Shown: positions 26,008 through 34,420, counted from the first letter of the stretch. The stretch: DNA of 50,390 bases from Bacillus sp. MM2020_4 (GCF_011250555.1 NZ_JAANMZ010000014.1:39219-89608); one strand, 5' to 3'. Notes: generated by a model not told the origin, from the letters alone. Made by a program: numbers and translations.

Positions 26008-27024
26008 TTACCTCTTCATTAATCTGCAAGAATGCCTGATAATCAATTCTGGAGGAATGGAATACTTTCGTTTCGGGATATTGTCTTTATAATGAATGCG
26101 ATCATGCAAGAACATGAAGGCAATTTCCCCAACCGTATTCATGGGCCGGGCCACCACAGTAAGCTTCGGGTTCAGGAATGTTGCTATATCGACATCATCA
26201 AAGCCAACGAACGACACCTCATCCCCTAGCACCCAATTCAATTCATTCAATGCCTTCATGCAGCCAATGGTCATTAAGTTATTCGATGAAAAAATGGCAG
26301 TGGGTCTTTCCTCCAGCTTACTTAGTTGCTTTGTCGCTGTATTCCCACTGTATTCTCCAAAATCCCCTTGAACGATAAATCTATCATCAAGAGGGATAGT
26401 ATAATCCTCAAGCGCCTTTTTATAACCAAGGAACCGCTCCAAGCCCGGCGTTGTATTTTGTGGACCGCAGATGATCGCTATTTTTCGGTGCCCTTGCAGG
26501 ATCAGATGTTGGACTGCCTGATACGATCCTTGCATATTATCCACCAGTACAGTATCTACCTCGAAATTTCTGATGCTTCGATCGACTGCAACAACTGGTA
26601 TATTCTGCTCCCAAAGCAGTTCCAGATGTTCACCATCTTCATTTGCGGTCGTAATGATGACTCCATCTACACCTCGCTCTAAAAAGTTCCTGACAATTTT
26701 CTCCTCAATAATAGGAGACTCATTCGTGCTGCTTAGAATGGTGAAATAATCCTTCTCACGGGCCTTCTTTTCTATTCCAGCCATCACTAGGGGAAAGAAG
26801 GGGTTTTTAATGTCAGGCACAATGACACCAATGGTTTTGGTATCCTTTCGTTTCATGGTTCTTGCAGCAGCACTGCGGATATATCCCAGTTCCTTGATTG
26901 CTTTAAGAATCCTCTCTTCGGTTACCTTCCTCACCCCACCCTGGTTGTTAATCACCCTTGAGACCGTCGCAATTGAAACATCAGCCAATCTCGCTACATC
27001 CTGGATATTTGGTTTTGACTCCAT
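26008..27024 (-). CDS. LacI family transcriptional regulator
   Basis: The 338-residue protein has the N-terminal LacI HTH (NIQDVARLADVSIATVSRVIN, about residues 5-25), the hinge helix region (SAAARTMKR) and a periplasmic-binding-protein-like sensor domain (IGVIVPDIKNPFFPLVMAGIEKKA). It lies upstream of, and in the same direction as, the transporter/DUF4432/kinase operon, separated by a terminator and its own operators. Two operators lie in front of its start, so autoregulation is expected. The inducer is probably the transported sugar. Confidence 0.93.
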   Translation of the reverse strand: MESKPNIQDVARLADVSIATVSRVINNQGGVRKVTEERILKAIKELGYIRSAAARTMKRKDTKTIGVIVPDIKNPFFPLVMAGIEKKAREKDYFTILSSTNESPIIEEKIVRNFLERGVDGVIITTANEDGEHLELLWEQNIPVVAVDRSIRNFEVDTVLVDNMQGSYQAVQHLILQGHRKIAIICGPQNTTPGLERFLGYKKALEDYTIPLDDRFIVQGDFGEYSGNTATKQLSKLEERPTAIFSSNNLMTIGCMKALNELNWVLGDEVSFVGFDDVDIATFLNPKLTVVARPMNTVGEIAFMFLHDRIHYKDNIPKRKYSIPPELIIRHSCRLMKR

Positions 27025-27043
27025 TTTGCATAACCCCTAGAAT

Positions 27044-27121
27044 AAAACGTTTAGATTTTTACTTAAAAAAATGCTTTATTATAAATAAAGTCTTATAAAT
27101 GGCAGAAAATATAAACGTTTA
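27044..27121. promoter_or_regulatory. Two LacI-type operators upstream of lacI
   Basis: AAAACGTTTAGATTT at 27044-27058 and TATAAACGTTTAGATT at 27111-27126 repeat the motif found upstream of the transporter gene. The first overlaps the leader of lacI about 20 bases from the start codon. Confidence 0.7.
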
Positions 27122-27350
27122 GATTATTGTATATGAAATGACCCTAGCATCTTTTTTACCTTTAAGCAAGAAATTATCATTCACCAATTGAATTAATTGA
27201 AATGACTGCCTTTCTGTAATGGGGTTACCCCTTCGCCTAACCAGATATTTTACCGTCCATTCGCTAGTCTGATGCTAAATGAACCACACTATAAAAGAAC
27301 TTGGTTTAATTTATAAAAATGTGCGTAACATAATTTTTAGAGGTGGCATC

Positions 27351-27827
27351 ATGAAAAACTCAAAATTATTCTATATAGCTTTACTCATTTTACCTTGGCT
27401 TACAGTACCCTTTTTAGGTCGAAATTCATTTAAAAAATATCTTCCGGCTGCACTCTTTATAAGTACAGTCACAAAAGCAATAGATTTATTCGGTGAAAAG
27501 AAAAAATGGTGGAAATTTTATAAAATGGGACGACCTTTGGACACTATGGACTTTTTTAATTTCGGCCCATATTTTGTTACAAGTCTTTGGTCTTTGAAAT
27601 TGACTTATGGCAAATTTCCATTGTATTTAATTTGTAATCTCATTCTTCACATTTGTTTTATCTTTTTAGGTGGAGTAAAGCTTGTAGATCATTTCAAAAT
27701 ATTTTCTTTGAATAAATTAACCAAAATGCAATATCTAGGGATCGACTTTTTAAGAGCAGTACTTCTGTATAGTTTTCAATTCATAAATAATCTGAGTCAT
27801 CAAACAAAAAGGTTTGATAATGCGTAG
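27351..27827 (+). CDS. Hypothetical multi-TM membrane protein
   Basis: 158 residues from the ATG at 27351, chosen because GAGGTGG lies 5 bases upstream; the longer frame from 27279 lacks an RBS. About four hydrophobic segments (about 5-22, 32-48, 80-112 and 130-150) and a conserved-looking polar motif (KAIDLFGEKKKWWKFYK). Similar unnamed proteins occur in Bacillaceae. Function unknown; appears monocistronic. Confidence 0.6.
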   Translation: MKNSKLFYIALLILPWLTVPFLGRNSFKKYLPAALFISTVTKAIDLFGEKKKWWKFYKMGRPLDTMDFFNFGPYFVTSLWSLKLTYGKFPLYLICNLILHICFIFLGGVKLVDHFKIFSLNKLTKMQYLGIDFLRAVLLYSFQFINNLSHQTKRFDNA

Positions 27828-27832
27828 CCCCA

Positions 27833-27860
27833 AAAAAAGAGAAGTGCGCTAACACTTCTC
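27833..27860 (-). terminator. Rho-independent terminator (minus strand)
   Basis: GAGAAGTG/CACTTCTC arms with a 6-base loop are followed on the minus strand by seven T residues. It closes the truncated symporter transcript and may also serve the plus-strand gene that ends at 27827. Confidence 0.75.
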
Positions 27861-27878
27861 CAACTGTATCGTCAGGGT

Positions 27879-27972
27879 GATGGTTGAGAGGGACGCTCTC
27901 CGTTTAAACAACCATCAAGGGCCACCGCACAAAAAATTAAGCTGTGTAAGGGGCTGATTCCATAGCCCCTTA
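27879..27972. repeat. Two further hairpins in the same gap
   Basis: GATGGTTG...CAACCATC (27879-27916) encloses an inner GAGAG/CTCTC stem. TAAGGGGCT/AGCCCCTTA (27947-27972) is a perfect 9-bp-arm hairpin. With the terminator at 27833 they form three consecutive structures downstream of the symporter remnant. Confidence 0.6.
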
Positions 27973-27979
27973 TCCCTGC

Positions 27980-28262
27980 TTATGCTGTAAATTTATCGTC
28001 CGAAATAAATGCTGAAGGTGCAGCAGGAACTCCCTTTTTTAACTCTACCTTATTAACAATTAAAAATGTAACCATACTTGCAACACACCCGGCTATCACT
28101 GCCATAATGCCGAAAGGCTCCTTCGCCAATTGCCATCCCAGTCCTACAATAGTTCCTAAAACAATAGAGTATAAGCCAGCCTTTGGAGTAACCTTTTCCC
28201 ATACCAACCCTAGTAAATAGGCAGCAAATGGACCAGTTGAACGAAGAGTAAAGGCGAAGGCA
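27980..28262 (-). pseudogene. Sodium:solute symporter, C-terminal remnant
   Basis: About 90 codons encode the end of an SSS-family transporter: [25 protein letters not shown], then a membrane segment (YSIVLGTIVGLGWQL) and another (IMAVIAGCVASMVTFLIV). The first 400 or so residues are missing. Upstream, the frame runs out of symporter similarity where the sigma-54 activator coding begins, and the two frames overlap out of phase. It is one side of a deletion junction near 28250-28262. No start with an RBS is present, so it is unlikely to be translated usefully. Confidence 0.75.
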
Positions 28263-29391
28263 TTTCGCCGATTTCATCTAAAAAGATGGTTCCTTTTTGT
28301 GCCAGTTCAAATTTTCCTAGCTTTCCCTTACTATTTGCACCAGTAAATGCCCCTCTATCATATCCGAATAATTCACTCTCCAATAAATTTTCCGGGATTG
28401 CGCCGCAATTGACCGTAATAAATGGATGCTCCCGCCTTGGGCTAGAAAAGTGAATGGCTCTTGCAAACTCCTCCTTACCCGTACCGCTCTCACCCTGAAT
28501 TAAAATGGTCGAATCAGATTGCGAAACTTTAAAGGCATAATTTTTCACCTCTTCGATTTGAGAACTAACACCAATAATTTGATCAAATGGTTTCCGTTGA
28601 TCTTCCGTAGCCATTTCCGCTAAACTTTGCATTTCATTCACATCTTGAAGACTAATCAGATACTCCATATTTCGCTGCCCGTTGGTCGACAACTTTTGCT
28701 TGGTTAAAAATAAGGACCTTTCACCCCTGCTGGTAGCTAACGTAACGGTTTGATTCATAACCCCTTCATTCCAGACAAATTCCTGAAGGATCTGTTGTAT
28801 ATGCTGTGGTACCGTTTTATTTTCTACTGCTAATAATGACTCTGCTTTTACATTCATTTCATTTAATGTACCTCTATCATCAAGCACAATGATTCCTTCA
28901 TTTACTAAGTTCATCAATTTAACCATTTTTTCTGAATTACTCGTAAGGTGCTGAAGGGAAACGTGTAAATGTAATTTACTAGAAAGTAGGTCTGCCATTT
29001 TCCCTAAAAACGTCAAAATCCCTTCCGTATTTTCAAAAAGCCGATGCCTTTGTTCCTCGTTAAAAGCCAATAGCCCAATAACGCCAATTGCCTGGTTTTC
29101 ATAGGTAATGGGAGCGCAAATCTCTCCTGTCTCGGAGCAATTCTGGAAGAATTGGCATCTTTCACACACCTCAGCAAACCCAGGATTTGATATGATGACT
29201 GGCTGCCCCGTTCGAATGGCAGATTTATAAACCAAATCCCCCTCCATTTTGTGAAGGACACTTACCCTTTGTTCCCCGGTACCCGCTACTCTTATAAAAT
29301 GATGATTTGCTATTTCAACCTCAATCTTTAAAACAGCTGCAATAGCGTCCGCAATACTTTGAACGACAGGCTGAATATTCATCAAATCCAT
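28210..29391 (-). pseudogene. Sigma-54-dependent activator, truncated after Walker B
   Basis: 393 residues: an N-terminal GAF-like sensor domain (about 1-150) with a cysteine cluster ([10 protein letters not shown], then C at ETGEIC), a PAS-like domain (about 155-250), and the start of the AAA+ sigma-54 activation domain with Walker A GESGTGKE and GAFTGA loop, ending soon after Walker [13 protein letters not shown]. The arginine finger, sensor 2 region and the Fis-type HTH are absent; the last few residues ([15 protein letters not shown]) come from out-of-frame symporter sequence. It cannot bind DNA in the usual way. Intact relatives activate a neighbouring transporter or catabolic operon, which may be what the deletion removed. 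Confidence 0.8.
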
Positions 29392-29677
29392 TTTTTCACC
29401 CCTAATTAGATGACATCACGCTCTCAACTAACTTTACTTTATATTCTGAATATTATCATAACAATAATTCCTTTACTATGATAATTAACTAGGTAACACT
29501 TCACCCCTTTATTTGAATAGAATTCTCCCATTGCTCCATTCTCCTTTATCACAAGTGGTGGCTGTCACCATCAGTAAAACTTATGTAGAGATTAGCCGTC
29601 AATCTTCGCTAACAATCTTCAATAGTAATTTATAAAATCTAGTAACCTACAAAAAATAGCATACGACGACAGGACTT

Positions 29678-30547
29678 CTACTTCATCCTCACACTTCCCC
29701 CATGCAGCCAATCCCACTCAAAGGTCTGGCCATTCACATGATACAGATGTGGTCTATCTTCCCTATCACCTTCCACATGCATATCTTTTAACCGCACATC
29801 ATAATACCGATAAAACTTCTGTTTTAAAATCCCATAAAAATAAGCAATCGGTTTTCGGACAACCTTTGTAAACTTTAGTTTTCTAATCAATTGGCGGAAG
29901 GATTCAATGGCGATTCCCACAATGACACCTGTTTCTTCCTGGAGTCTATAGTCAAAAGCTAAAATGTGAACCATATGCCAATAGTCTTCCATTAACTTGG
30001 CATCATCGAAGAAACATCTAACAAACTGGACAAATTCTTGTGGTACACGGTCACTCACAAAGGTGTGATCTAATGGAGACGGTTCTTCTTTACGTTTTTT
30101 TATCTCTTGATCTTTTTCAGTTTTTAAAAGATGAGTAGTTTCTTTCAGGGGGTTCAATGTTTCTTGCTTGGGTGGTTCACTTACGGGAAAACGATTAAAC
30201 ACATAGAGATTACTCGACTGTGAACCATTGCCCCGTTCCGTTTCATAAACAGTGAAAATGCCTAATCCTTTTGCTTTGCCGATCATCCGTTTAAAGGTGG
30301 AGCGGGAAATCCCGTTGTCATGGTATTCGTCATGAATCGCCTTTAACACCGTGCCGATTTTGGCATTGCATACGCCAGGAATTTTCGCAGCAAAACGAAC
30401 CAGCCGTTTTAAACCGACTAGCTCCCCTTTTGAAAAATCAGTCTTGTGCTCTAGTAACCACATTTGCATATGATAATTAAACTCTTTCAAACTTGTAAAT
30501 TTCGAATACTGGTCAAATCCCTCTATCCTACCTGATTTTACATTCAT
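29678..30547 (-). CDS. Winged-helix (HTH_36-like) cytosolic protein
   Basis: 289 residues from the ATG at 30547, which has AAGGGTGG 9 bases upstream; an extension to 30595 has none. The N-terminal half (about 20-110) resembles replication-initiator-type winged helices (LVRFAAKIPGVCNAKIGTVLKAIHDEY, then SRSTFKRMIGKAKGLGIF). A charged linker (about 135-165) and a helical C-terminal half follow. Related proteins occur in Bacillus chromosomes without known function. A pair of ComK-box-like sequences lies about 115 bases upstream. No plasmid replication genes accompany it. Confidence 0.6.
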   Translation of the reverse strand: MNVKSGRIEGFDQYSKFTSLKEFNYHMQMWLLEHKTDFSKGELVGLKRLVRFAAKIPGVCNAKIGTVLKAIHDEYHDNGISRSTFKRMIGKAKGLGIFTVYETERGNGSQSSNLYVFNRFPVSEPPKQETLNPLKETTHLLKTEKDQEIKKRKEEPSPLDHTFVSDRVPQEFVQFVRCFFDDAKLMEDYWHMVHILAFDYRLQEETGVIVGIAIESFRQLIRKLKFTKVVRKPIAYFYGILKQKFYRYYDVRLKDMHVEGDREDRPHLYHVNGQTFEWDWLHGGSVRMK

Positions 30548-31059
30548 CGTTTTAAGCCACCCTTCACCACTTGTTTCCGTTTCCGGCTTCTCCATGATAT
30601 CGGGCTATCAAATGTAAATCGAATCGCTAAAAATCACATTTGGTGCTACTCTTTAAACGAAAACCCCTGTTTTTGCGTTCAAAAGTGATTTTTGAAGCCG
30701 ATTTTTGCATTTTTGGTCGTTTTTCTATCGATTTTGGAATGGGAGACTATTCTTGCGATCCATGAACATATCTTGAAAGCACTGTTAACAAAATTGTCAA
30801 ATTCTGACGTTCTTTGTATACTCCGGTTTATAGTAAAAAGGAACTATTTGTAATTTAATAGTAATAGAGATAAGCGCTTCCATGTTATTCACCAGAATAT
30901 CTGAATCCATCGGTAAAGCCCTTAAGCCCCGATCGGAAACATGTAGCAAAGAGGTGAAGATGATGTAATGGGTATAGCAGCTATTTTCCCAGCATACCCC
31001 CATGAAAAATGGGCAATCAAATTAAACGTTATTTAATAAAATCACTAGGAGATGAATGT
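30548..31059. other. 512-bp region between divergent genes
   Basis: AT-rich region between the winged-helix gene (minus) and comK (plus). It holds A4-N5-T4 sequences at 30660-30693 and T-runs to 30730, plus a 28-codon frame near 30881 that lacks an RBS. No other gene was found. Confidence 0.6.
30660..30693. promoter_or_regulatory. Candidate ComK binding site (two AT-boxes)
   Basis: AAAA-GTGAT-TTTT at 30681-30693 is an exact AAAA-N5-TTTT AT-box. AAAA-CCCCTG-TTTT at 30660-30673 has one extra central base. The gap between them is 7 bases, close to the 8-base spacing of one class of K-boxes. It faces the winged-helix gene and lies about 370 bases upstream of comK. AT-rich DNA produces such matches by chance. 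Confidence 0.4.
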
Positions 31060-31617
31060 ATGAGTATGGATCCATTTTATTTAGTCGATAGGAACGTGAT
31101 TTTAATGACAGGTGAATATGACAACCAGGGAAGGTTTTGTGCACGGGTCATGATTGGAAAGGATACCCTTCTCGTAGATCGGACACCCGTTCAATTACTG
31201 GATGATACTTTAAAATATATTGGCTTCGATTTGAAGGGCGCCCTTGAAGGGGCCAAAGCGATTGTCGGGGAAAAATATATGCGACCAGTCTTGGTCAATC
31301 CCTACAAGGAGATTTGCTTATTTCCAAATATGTCCCCCAAGAAGGAAGATTGCGTCTGGTTTAATCCCGACCATATTATCACAGCAAAAAGTAGAGGGTA
31401 CAAAACAGAAGTTGAGCTTAGCAATGGCGTTTCCATTTTAATTGATTCGAAACTAGGCTGTTTTAACACAAAACTACAGCGTGCCTTTCAATTGAAGCGA
31501 ACTTCAACTGAAAGAGGGAACCATCCAAATCCAACAAACTCCATTATTAATCTGAAACAAAGGAACCCTTTCTCCAAGTCGAAAGATGGGAAATACAACT
31601 TTGGTTCGTTAGCGTAG
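31060..31617 (+). CDS. comK: Competence transcription factor ComK
   Basis: 185 residues from the ATG at 31060, with AGGAG 8 bases upstream; an in-frame ATG at 31009 has no RBS. The ComK core is recognisable: FYLVDRNVILMTGEYDNQGR, then MRPVLVNPYKEICLFPNMSPKKEDCVWFNPDHI, aligning with the PPIMVDP...IFLFPTLSS...CGWI region of the B. subtilis protein, and an EVELSNGVSILID strand pair. ComK activates late competence genes by binding paired AT-boxes. The C-terminus (about 150-185) is diverged, which may alter MecA-dependent control. Apparently monocistronic. Confidence 0.88.
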   Translation: MSMDPFYLVDRNVILMTGEYDNQGRFCARVMIGKDTLLVDRTPVQLLDDTLKYIGFDLKGALEGAKAIVGEKYMRPVLVNPYKEICLFPNMSPKKEDCVWFNPDHIITAKSRGYKTEVELSNGVSILIDSKLGCFNTKLQRAFQLKRTSTERGNHPNPTNSIINLKQRNPFSKSKDGKYNFGSLA

Positions 31618-31695
31618 AATCGTGGATACATACAGGGGACAATATGCAGTTCAATAAATCACCATACATAGAACGGCTCAGTGAGGAGATGTAGT

Positions 31696-31923
31696 TTGGA
31701 AAATCACCATTTGCCCTATATCGGAACAGAATTAAAAAATTTAAGAAAGGATAAAAACTTTACACAGCTGGAATTATCCTGTCGCTGCCATATCAATCGC
31801 CCACACATTAGTAGTATTGAAAGGAATGTGAAACAGCCTATGCTCAGAACCATCTTTTTACTTGCAGCCGGTCTTGGGATGACGGCATCTGAATTGGTGC
31901 AGGAAATAGAAAAATACCTTTAA
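31696..31923 (+). CDS. Small Xre-family HTH protein
   Basis: 75 residues from a TTG at 31696 with GAGGAG upstream (spacing about 7). Almost the whole protein is a Cro/CI HTH (IGTELKNLRKDKNFTQLELSCRCHINRPHISSIERNVKQP). Single-domain, likely a transcriptional regulator. It follows comK by 78 bases and resembles the next HTH gene in overall plan; targets unknown. Confidence 0.8.
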   Translation: MENHHLPYIGTELKNLRKDKNFTQLELSCRCHINRPHISSIERNVKQPMLRTIFLLAAGLGMTASELVQEIEKYL

Positions 31924-32087
31924 AGATGGCGCTATTTACAGAAGGATGGCTTCCTCACCTTTCACTCTAAAAGAAGCAAAGGGATCAATCTTTCTTCCAT
32001 TTTCGAATAAGGAAAATCGGAAAATTTAGTATGTGTTAAGGAGGACTTTTTTATTATCAAATAGACGTTAAAAGGGGGAATTTCCTT

Positions 32088-32351
32088 ATGCACCATAAGA
32101 TTCTGATAGGAGCAGTTATAAAGAGAAATAGATTAATCCATAAGATCTCACAGGCAGAGTTAGCTGAACGCAGCTCATTAAGTCAAATCACAATAAGTAA
32201 ATGTGAACGGAACATCAGTGAACCAAGTTTTGAAACAATCATTAAATTATCCCAAGCATTTAAAATGAACGTTTCAGAATTTGTCAGTGAAATTGAAGAG
32301 AGCGTAAGATTAACTTCAAATCTAGATGAACCGATGGCCCATTACCCATGA
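32088..32351 (+). CDS. Small Xre-family HTH protein
   Basis: 87 residues with a Cro/CI HTH (IGAVIKRNRLIHKISQAELAERSSLSQITISKCERNISEPS) and a short tail. AAAGGGGGAA lies about 7 bases before the ATG. It shares the xSEFVxEIEx C-terminal helix plan with the HTH gene upstream, suggesting an old duplication. Confidence 0.82.
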   Translation: MHHKILIGAVIKRNRLIHKISQAELAERSSLSQITISKCERNISEPSFETIIKLSQAFKMNVSEFVSEIEESVRLTSNLDEPMAHYP

Positions 32352-32449
32352 TCATATCTACTTCCTTTTAATCTACAGAAATATTTAAACCTCCCCTGTC
32401 CTTTCTGCCGCCTTTTATCTATATAAAAAGCGAAAGGTGGTGAGGGACA

Positions 32450-32668
32450 ATGGCACAAGCATTATTAGAAGGAACGAAGCTTCGCCTGGTGTTTGAAGCA
32501 GGCATTGATGACGAAGGCAAACCAATCCTAAAAGCAAAAACATTTAACAACGTCACAAAGGCAGCCACTGCGGAGCAATTATCACAGGCTGCTCAGGCAA
32601 TCGCTGTTTTATGCACTGACAAGCTAAACAAAGTGGAGCGCAATGACAGCTCTGAAATCATTGGCTAG
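32450..32668 (+). CDS. DUF1659 protein
   Basis: 72 residues (MAQALLEGTKLRLVFEAGIDDEGKPILKAKTFNNV...) matching the DUF1659 family, which in Bacillaceae is almost always found next to DUF2922, as here. GGTGGTGAGGG lies upstream of the ATG. The function of the pair is unknown. Confidence 0.88.
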   Translation: MAQALLEGTKLRLVFEAGIDDEGKPILKAKTFNNVTKAATAEQLSQAAQAIAVLCTDKLNKVERNDSSEIIG

Positions 32669-32710
32669 TACTCTATCTATTGAAAAATTTAACGCTAGGA
32701 GGTGAAAAAG

Positions 32711-32929
32711 ATGGCAAAGACATTAGAGTTAGAATTCGGCACTGAACTTGGCAAGACTGCCCGTATTTCAGTCGATAATCCGAAAGAGCCAATTGATGAA
32801 GAGGTTGTAAAACTGTCCATGGCTCAGATTATTACATCTGAAGTGTTTACAACAGCTAGCGGCAAGATGGTTGCGGCGAAAGGTGCCAGAGTAATTGAAC
32901 GAAATGTAACAGATTACGAACTTGCTTAA
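32711..32929 (+). CDS. DUF2922 protein
   Basis: 72 residues; the ATG at 32711 is preferred over the GTG at 32702 because AGGAGG lies 9 bases upstream of it. It begins MAKTLELEFGTELGKTARISVDNPKEPID, the DUF2922 pattern. Co-transcribed with DUF1659 (42-base gap) and closed by the terminator at 32938. Confidence 0.88.
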   Translation: MAKTLELEFGTELGKTARISVDNPKEPIDEEVVKLSMAQIITSEVFTTASGKMVAAKGARVIERNVTDYELA

Positions 32930-32937
32930 ATCTAGAA

Positions 32938-32968
32938 AGAGGCCGGGTTCATCTTGAACCCGGCCTCT
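32938..32968. terminator. Strong GC-rich terminator
   Basis: AGAGGCCGGGTTCA pairs with TGAACCCGGCCTCT (14 bp, 3-base loop), followed by CTTATT. It ends the DUF1659/DUF2922 operon and, read from the other side, the CoxG-like gene. Confidence 0.92.
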
Positions 32969-32981
32969 CTTATTGTAGAAC

Positions 32982-33422
32982 CTAGGAGAATACTGCAATT
33001 TTACGTGCGATAGATTCTGTTAAACGGGAAGCTACTTTTGGAACAGCCCATTTAATAACGGGTGTTAACACCGTACCCGTTATTCCACCAGCACGGACGT
33101 CCACCGTACACGTCATTACTGTTTTACCATTAACATTTTCTGCAGCAAAGTGACCGCTTCCGGTAAAATTATCTGATAAACCTGTTAGTTCAAACTTAAT
33201 AGTTGATGGCTCATTCCATTCGGTAATGTCTACCTGTGCCTGGATAGTTTTTTTCATATTTTTCACACTACCCTCAAACGTCCAAATGGATTGTTTGGCA
33301 TTTATGATTTCATGTTCTTTATAGGCCGGAACTGACGTTGCCCATTTTTCAAGATCACTGACATAATCCCAAACTGCTTGCACCTCTACAGGGATTTCTA
33401 CTGTATGTGATCCTGTCGCCAT
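32982..33422 (-). CDS. SRPBCC family protein, CoxG-like
   Basis: 146 residues from the ATG at 33422 (GTGGGG upstream); the longer frame adds an unrelated leader. It shows the CoxG/SRPBCC helix-grip pattern: HTVEIPVEVQAVWDYVSDLEKWATSVPAYKEHEI at the N-terminus and GSGHFAAENVNGKTVMTCTVDV in the sheet. CoxG proteins anchor CO dehydrogenase to the membrane, but there is no cox operon here, so it is probably a stand-alone ligand-binding protein. Confidence 0.82.
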   Translation of the reverse strand: MATGSHTVEIPVEVQAVWDYVSDLEKWATSVPAYKEHEIINAKQSIWTFEGSVKNMKKTIQAQVDITEWNEPSTIKFELTGLSDNFTGSGHFAAENVNGKTVMTCTVDVRAGGITGTVLTPVIKWAVPKVASRLTESIARKIAVFS

Positions 33423-34157
33423 TATAATCCCCACTTTCACTATGTATGATTTTGTAAATTTGCATTTCACAAAATCATTATTACATAAAAAACATACACG
33501 AACATCGTTACTTATGCCTAACTTTCCTTTTTTCAATCCTCTTCCCGCTTTATGGAAGCTAAACATGCTTTAACTGCTTCCCTTCCCTTTGGAGTACAAG
33601 CAACATGGTAACCATGCTTTGCTTTGTTTTCGCCGGCTGTCTCAAGCCTCATCATATTTTCTTCACTTCCCTCTCGATCCGGTCAGTTTTTCCTCTAAAT
33701 GCATGGTTGTGTAGCGGTTATCCACAAGAAATGGCCATTTTATTCCGCCTCTCCCTGATTGCACAGCCAGCTCATTCTGTCTGCACTACTCAACGAGAGT
33801 GAACCAGCACCTTGATGCAATGTCTCTTTAAGGATGATGCCTTTTGATAAAGAATCATACAAAAATACCTCCTGAATAAAAATGACACAACCGAAGGTGT
33901 GCTCACTAATTATTCAGAAGGCATAGTGGAAAATAGTTTGTCATTTACTGGTGCATTTCTTGTCATTAGGTAGTTAATAGCATCTCATGAGTTGTATTTT
34001 TTATTGGTCGTACTCTTCTATCAATCTTTGACAAAAATTAATGTATGACACGAGTAATCATTCATATAGTAGCTCAGCCAAAAAGAGCAAAATCAACAAA
34101 GGTTATGTTTACACCTTCAATGTTCGTAATACTTTAAAAGGTTAATATCATTTATCG
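33423..34157. other. 735-bp region with no confident gene
   Basis: A 47-codon minus frame near 33530-33670 (EENMMRLETAGENKAKHGYHVACTPKGREAVKA) looks like the end of a winged-helix protein but has no start region and is probably a remnant. The plus-strand frame at 33605 lies across it and has no RBS. The first copy of the CAATCTT(C/T)GACAAA repeat lies at 34021-34054. Confidence 0.5.
34021..34054 (+). repeat. CAATCTTYGACAAA...TGACA repeat, copy 1
   Basis: TCAATCTTTGACAAA followed after about 10 bases by TGACACGAG. It is the most diverged of the three copies in the window. Confidence 0.55.
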
Positions 34158-34283
34158 CTAAAATGCCTTTTCCTGATAAAAAGCCTCTGTTTGCTTGTCA
34201 CCTTTTTTTGCTGCCATCATTAAACTCATAATGAAAACCATAGCAGTCGAACCAATAACTAAGCCACTAATAAAAATAAACAA
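34158..34283 (-). CDS. 41-residue membrane micropeptide under riboswitch control (DUF3789-like)
   Basis: A TTG at 34283, with GGGAGGG 6 bases upstream, opens 41 codons (MFIFISGLVIGSTAMVFIM...). One membrane segment (about residues 2-24) is followed by a Lys/Asp-rich cytoplasmic tail ending EAFYQEKAF. It resembles DUF3789-type small membrane proteins. It is the first and only frame after the c-di-GMP-I aptamer at 34331-34420, so its translation is probably c-di-GMP-dependent. Function unknown. Confidence 0.65.
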   Translation of the reverse strand: MFIFISGLVIGSTAMVFIMSLMMAAKKGDKQTEAFYQEKAF

Positions 34284-34330
34284 AGTGTACCCTCCCATTT
34301 TTTAGTCATAATTCGTAGGAAGGTGATCAT

Positions 34331-34420
34331 ATTCGGTATCTGGCTGGCTTAGTCCTTATAACCTTAGCCCCTATAGTTTTGCGTCGCCATCTTTCAATGG
34401 TTTTGCCCTTTCGTACGAAC
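34331..34420 (-). ncRNA. c-di-GMP-I (GEMM-I) riboswitch aptamer
   Basis: Read on the minus strand, the sequence has the class I landmarks in order: AAGGGCAAAACC, a GAAA tetraloop closed by CCAT/ATGG (P1b), GACGCAAA, a second helix opening CTATAGGGGCTAAGG and closing near GCCAGCCAG, and ACCGAAT. GTTCG at the 5' end pairs with CGAAT at the 3' end to close P1. One departure is CAAAACC for the usual CAAACC. A TATAAT (34432-34437) lies about 12 bases upstream as a -10 element. CCTTCC just after the aptamer can pair with the GGGAGG ribosome binding site, suggesting translational control. No intrinsic terminator is visible. Confidence 0.85.

Noticed and set aside
30881..30977. 28-codon frame MLFTRISESIGKALK upstream of comK
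   Set aside because: No ribosome binding site before its ATG and no recognisable family.
29678..33422. Prophage or plasmid module suggested by a replication-like winged helix and several Xre proteins
   Set aside because: comK, DUF1659/DUF2922 and CoxG-like genes are chromosomal types, and no integrase, capsid, terminase or partition gene is present.
33605..33802. Plus frame between CoxG-like gene and riboswitch
   Set aside because: No RBS, odd composition, and it lies across a possible minus-strand remnant of a winged-helix protein.
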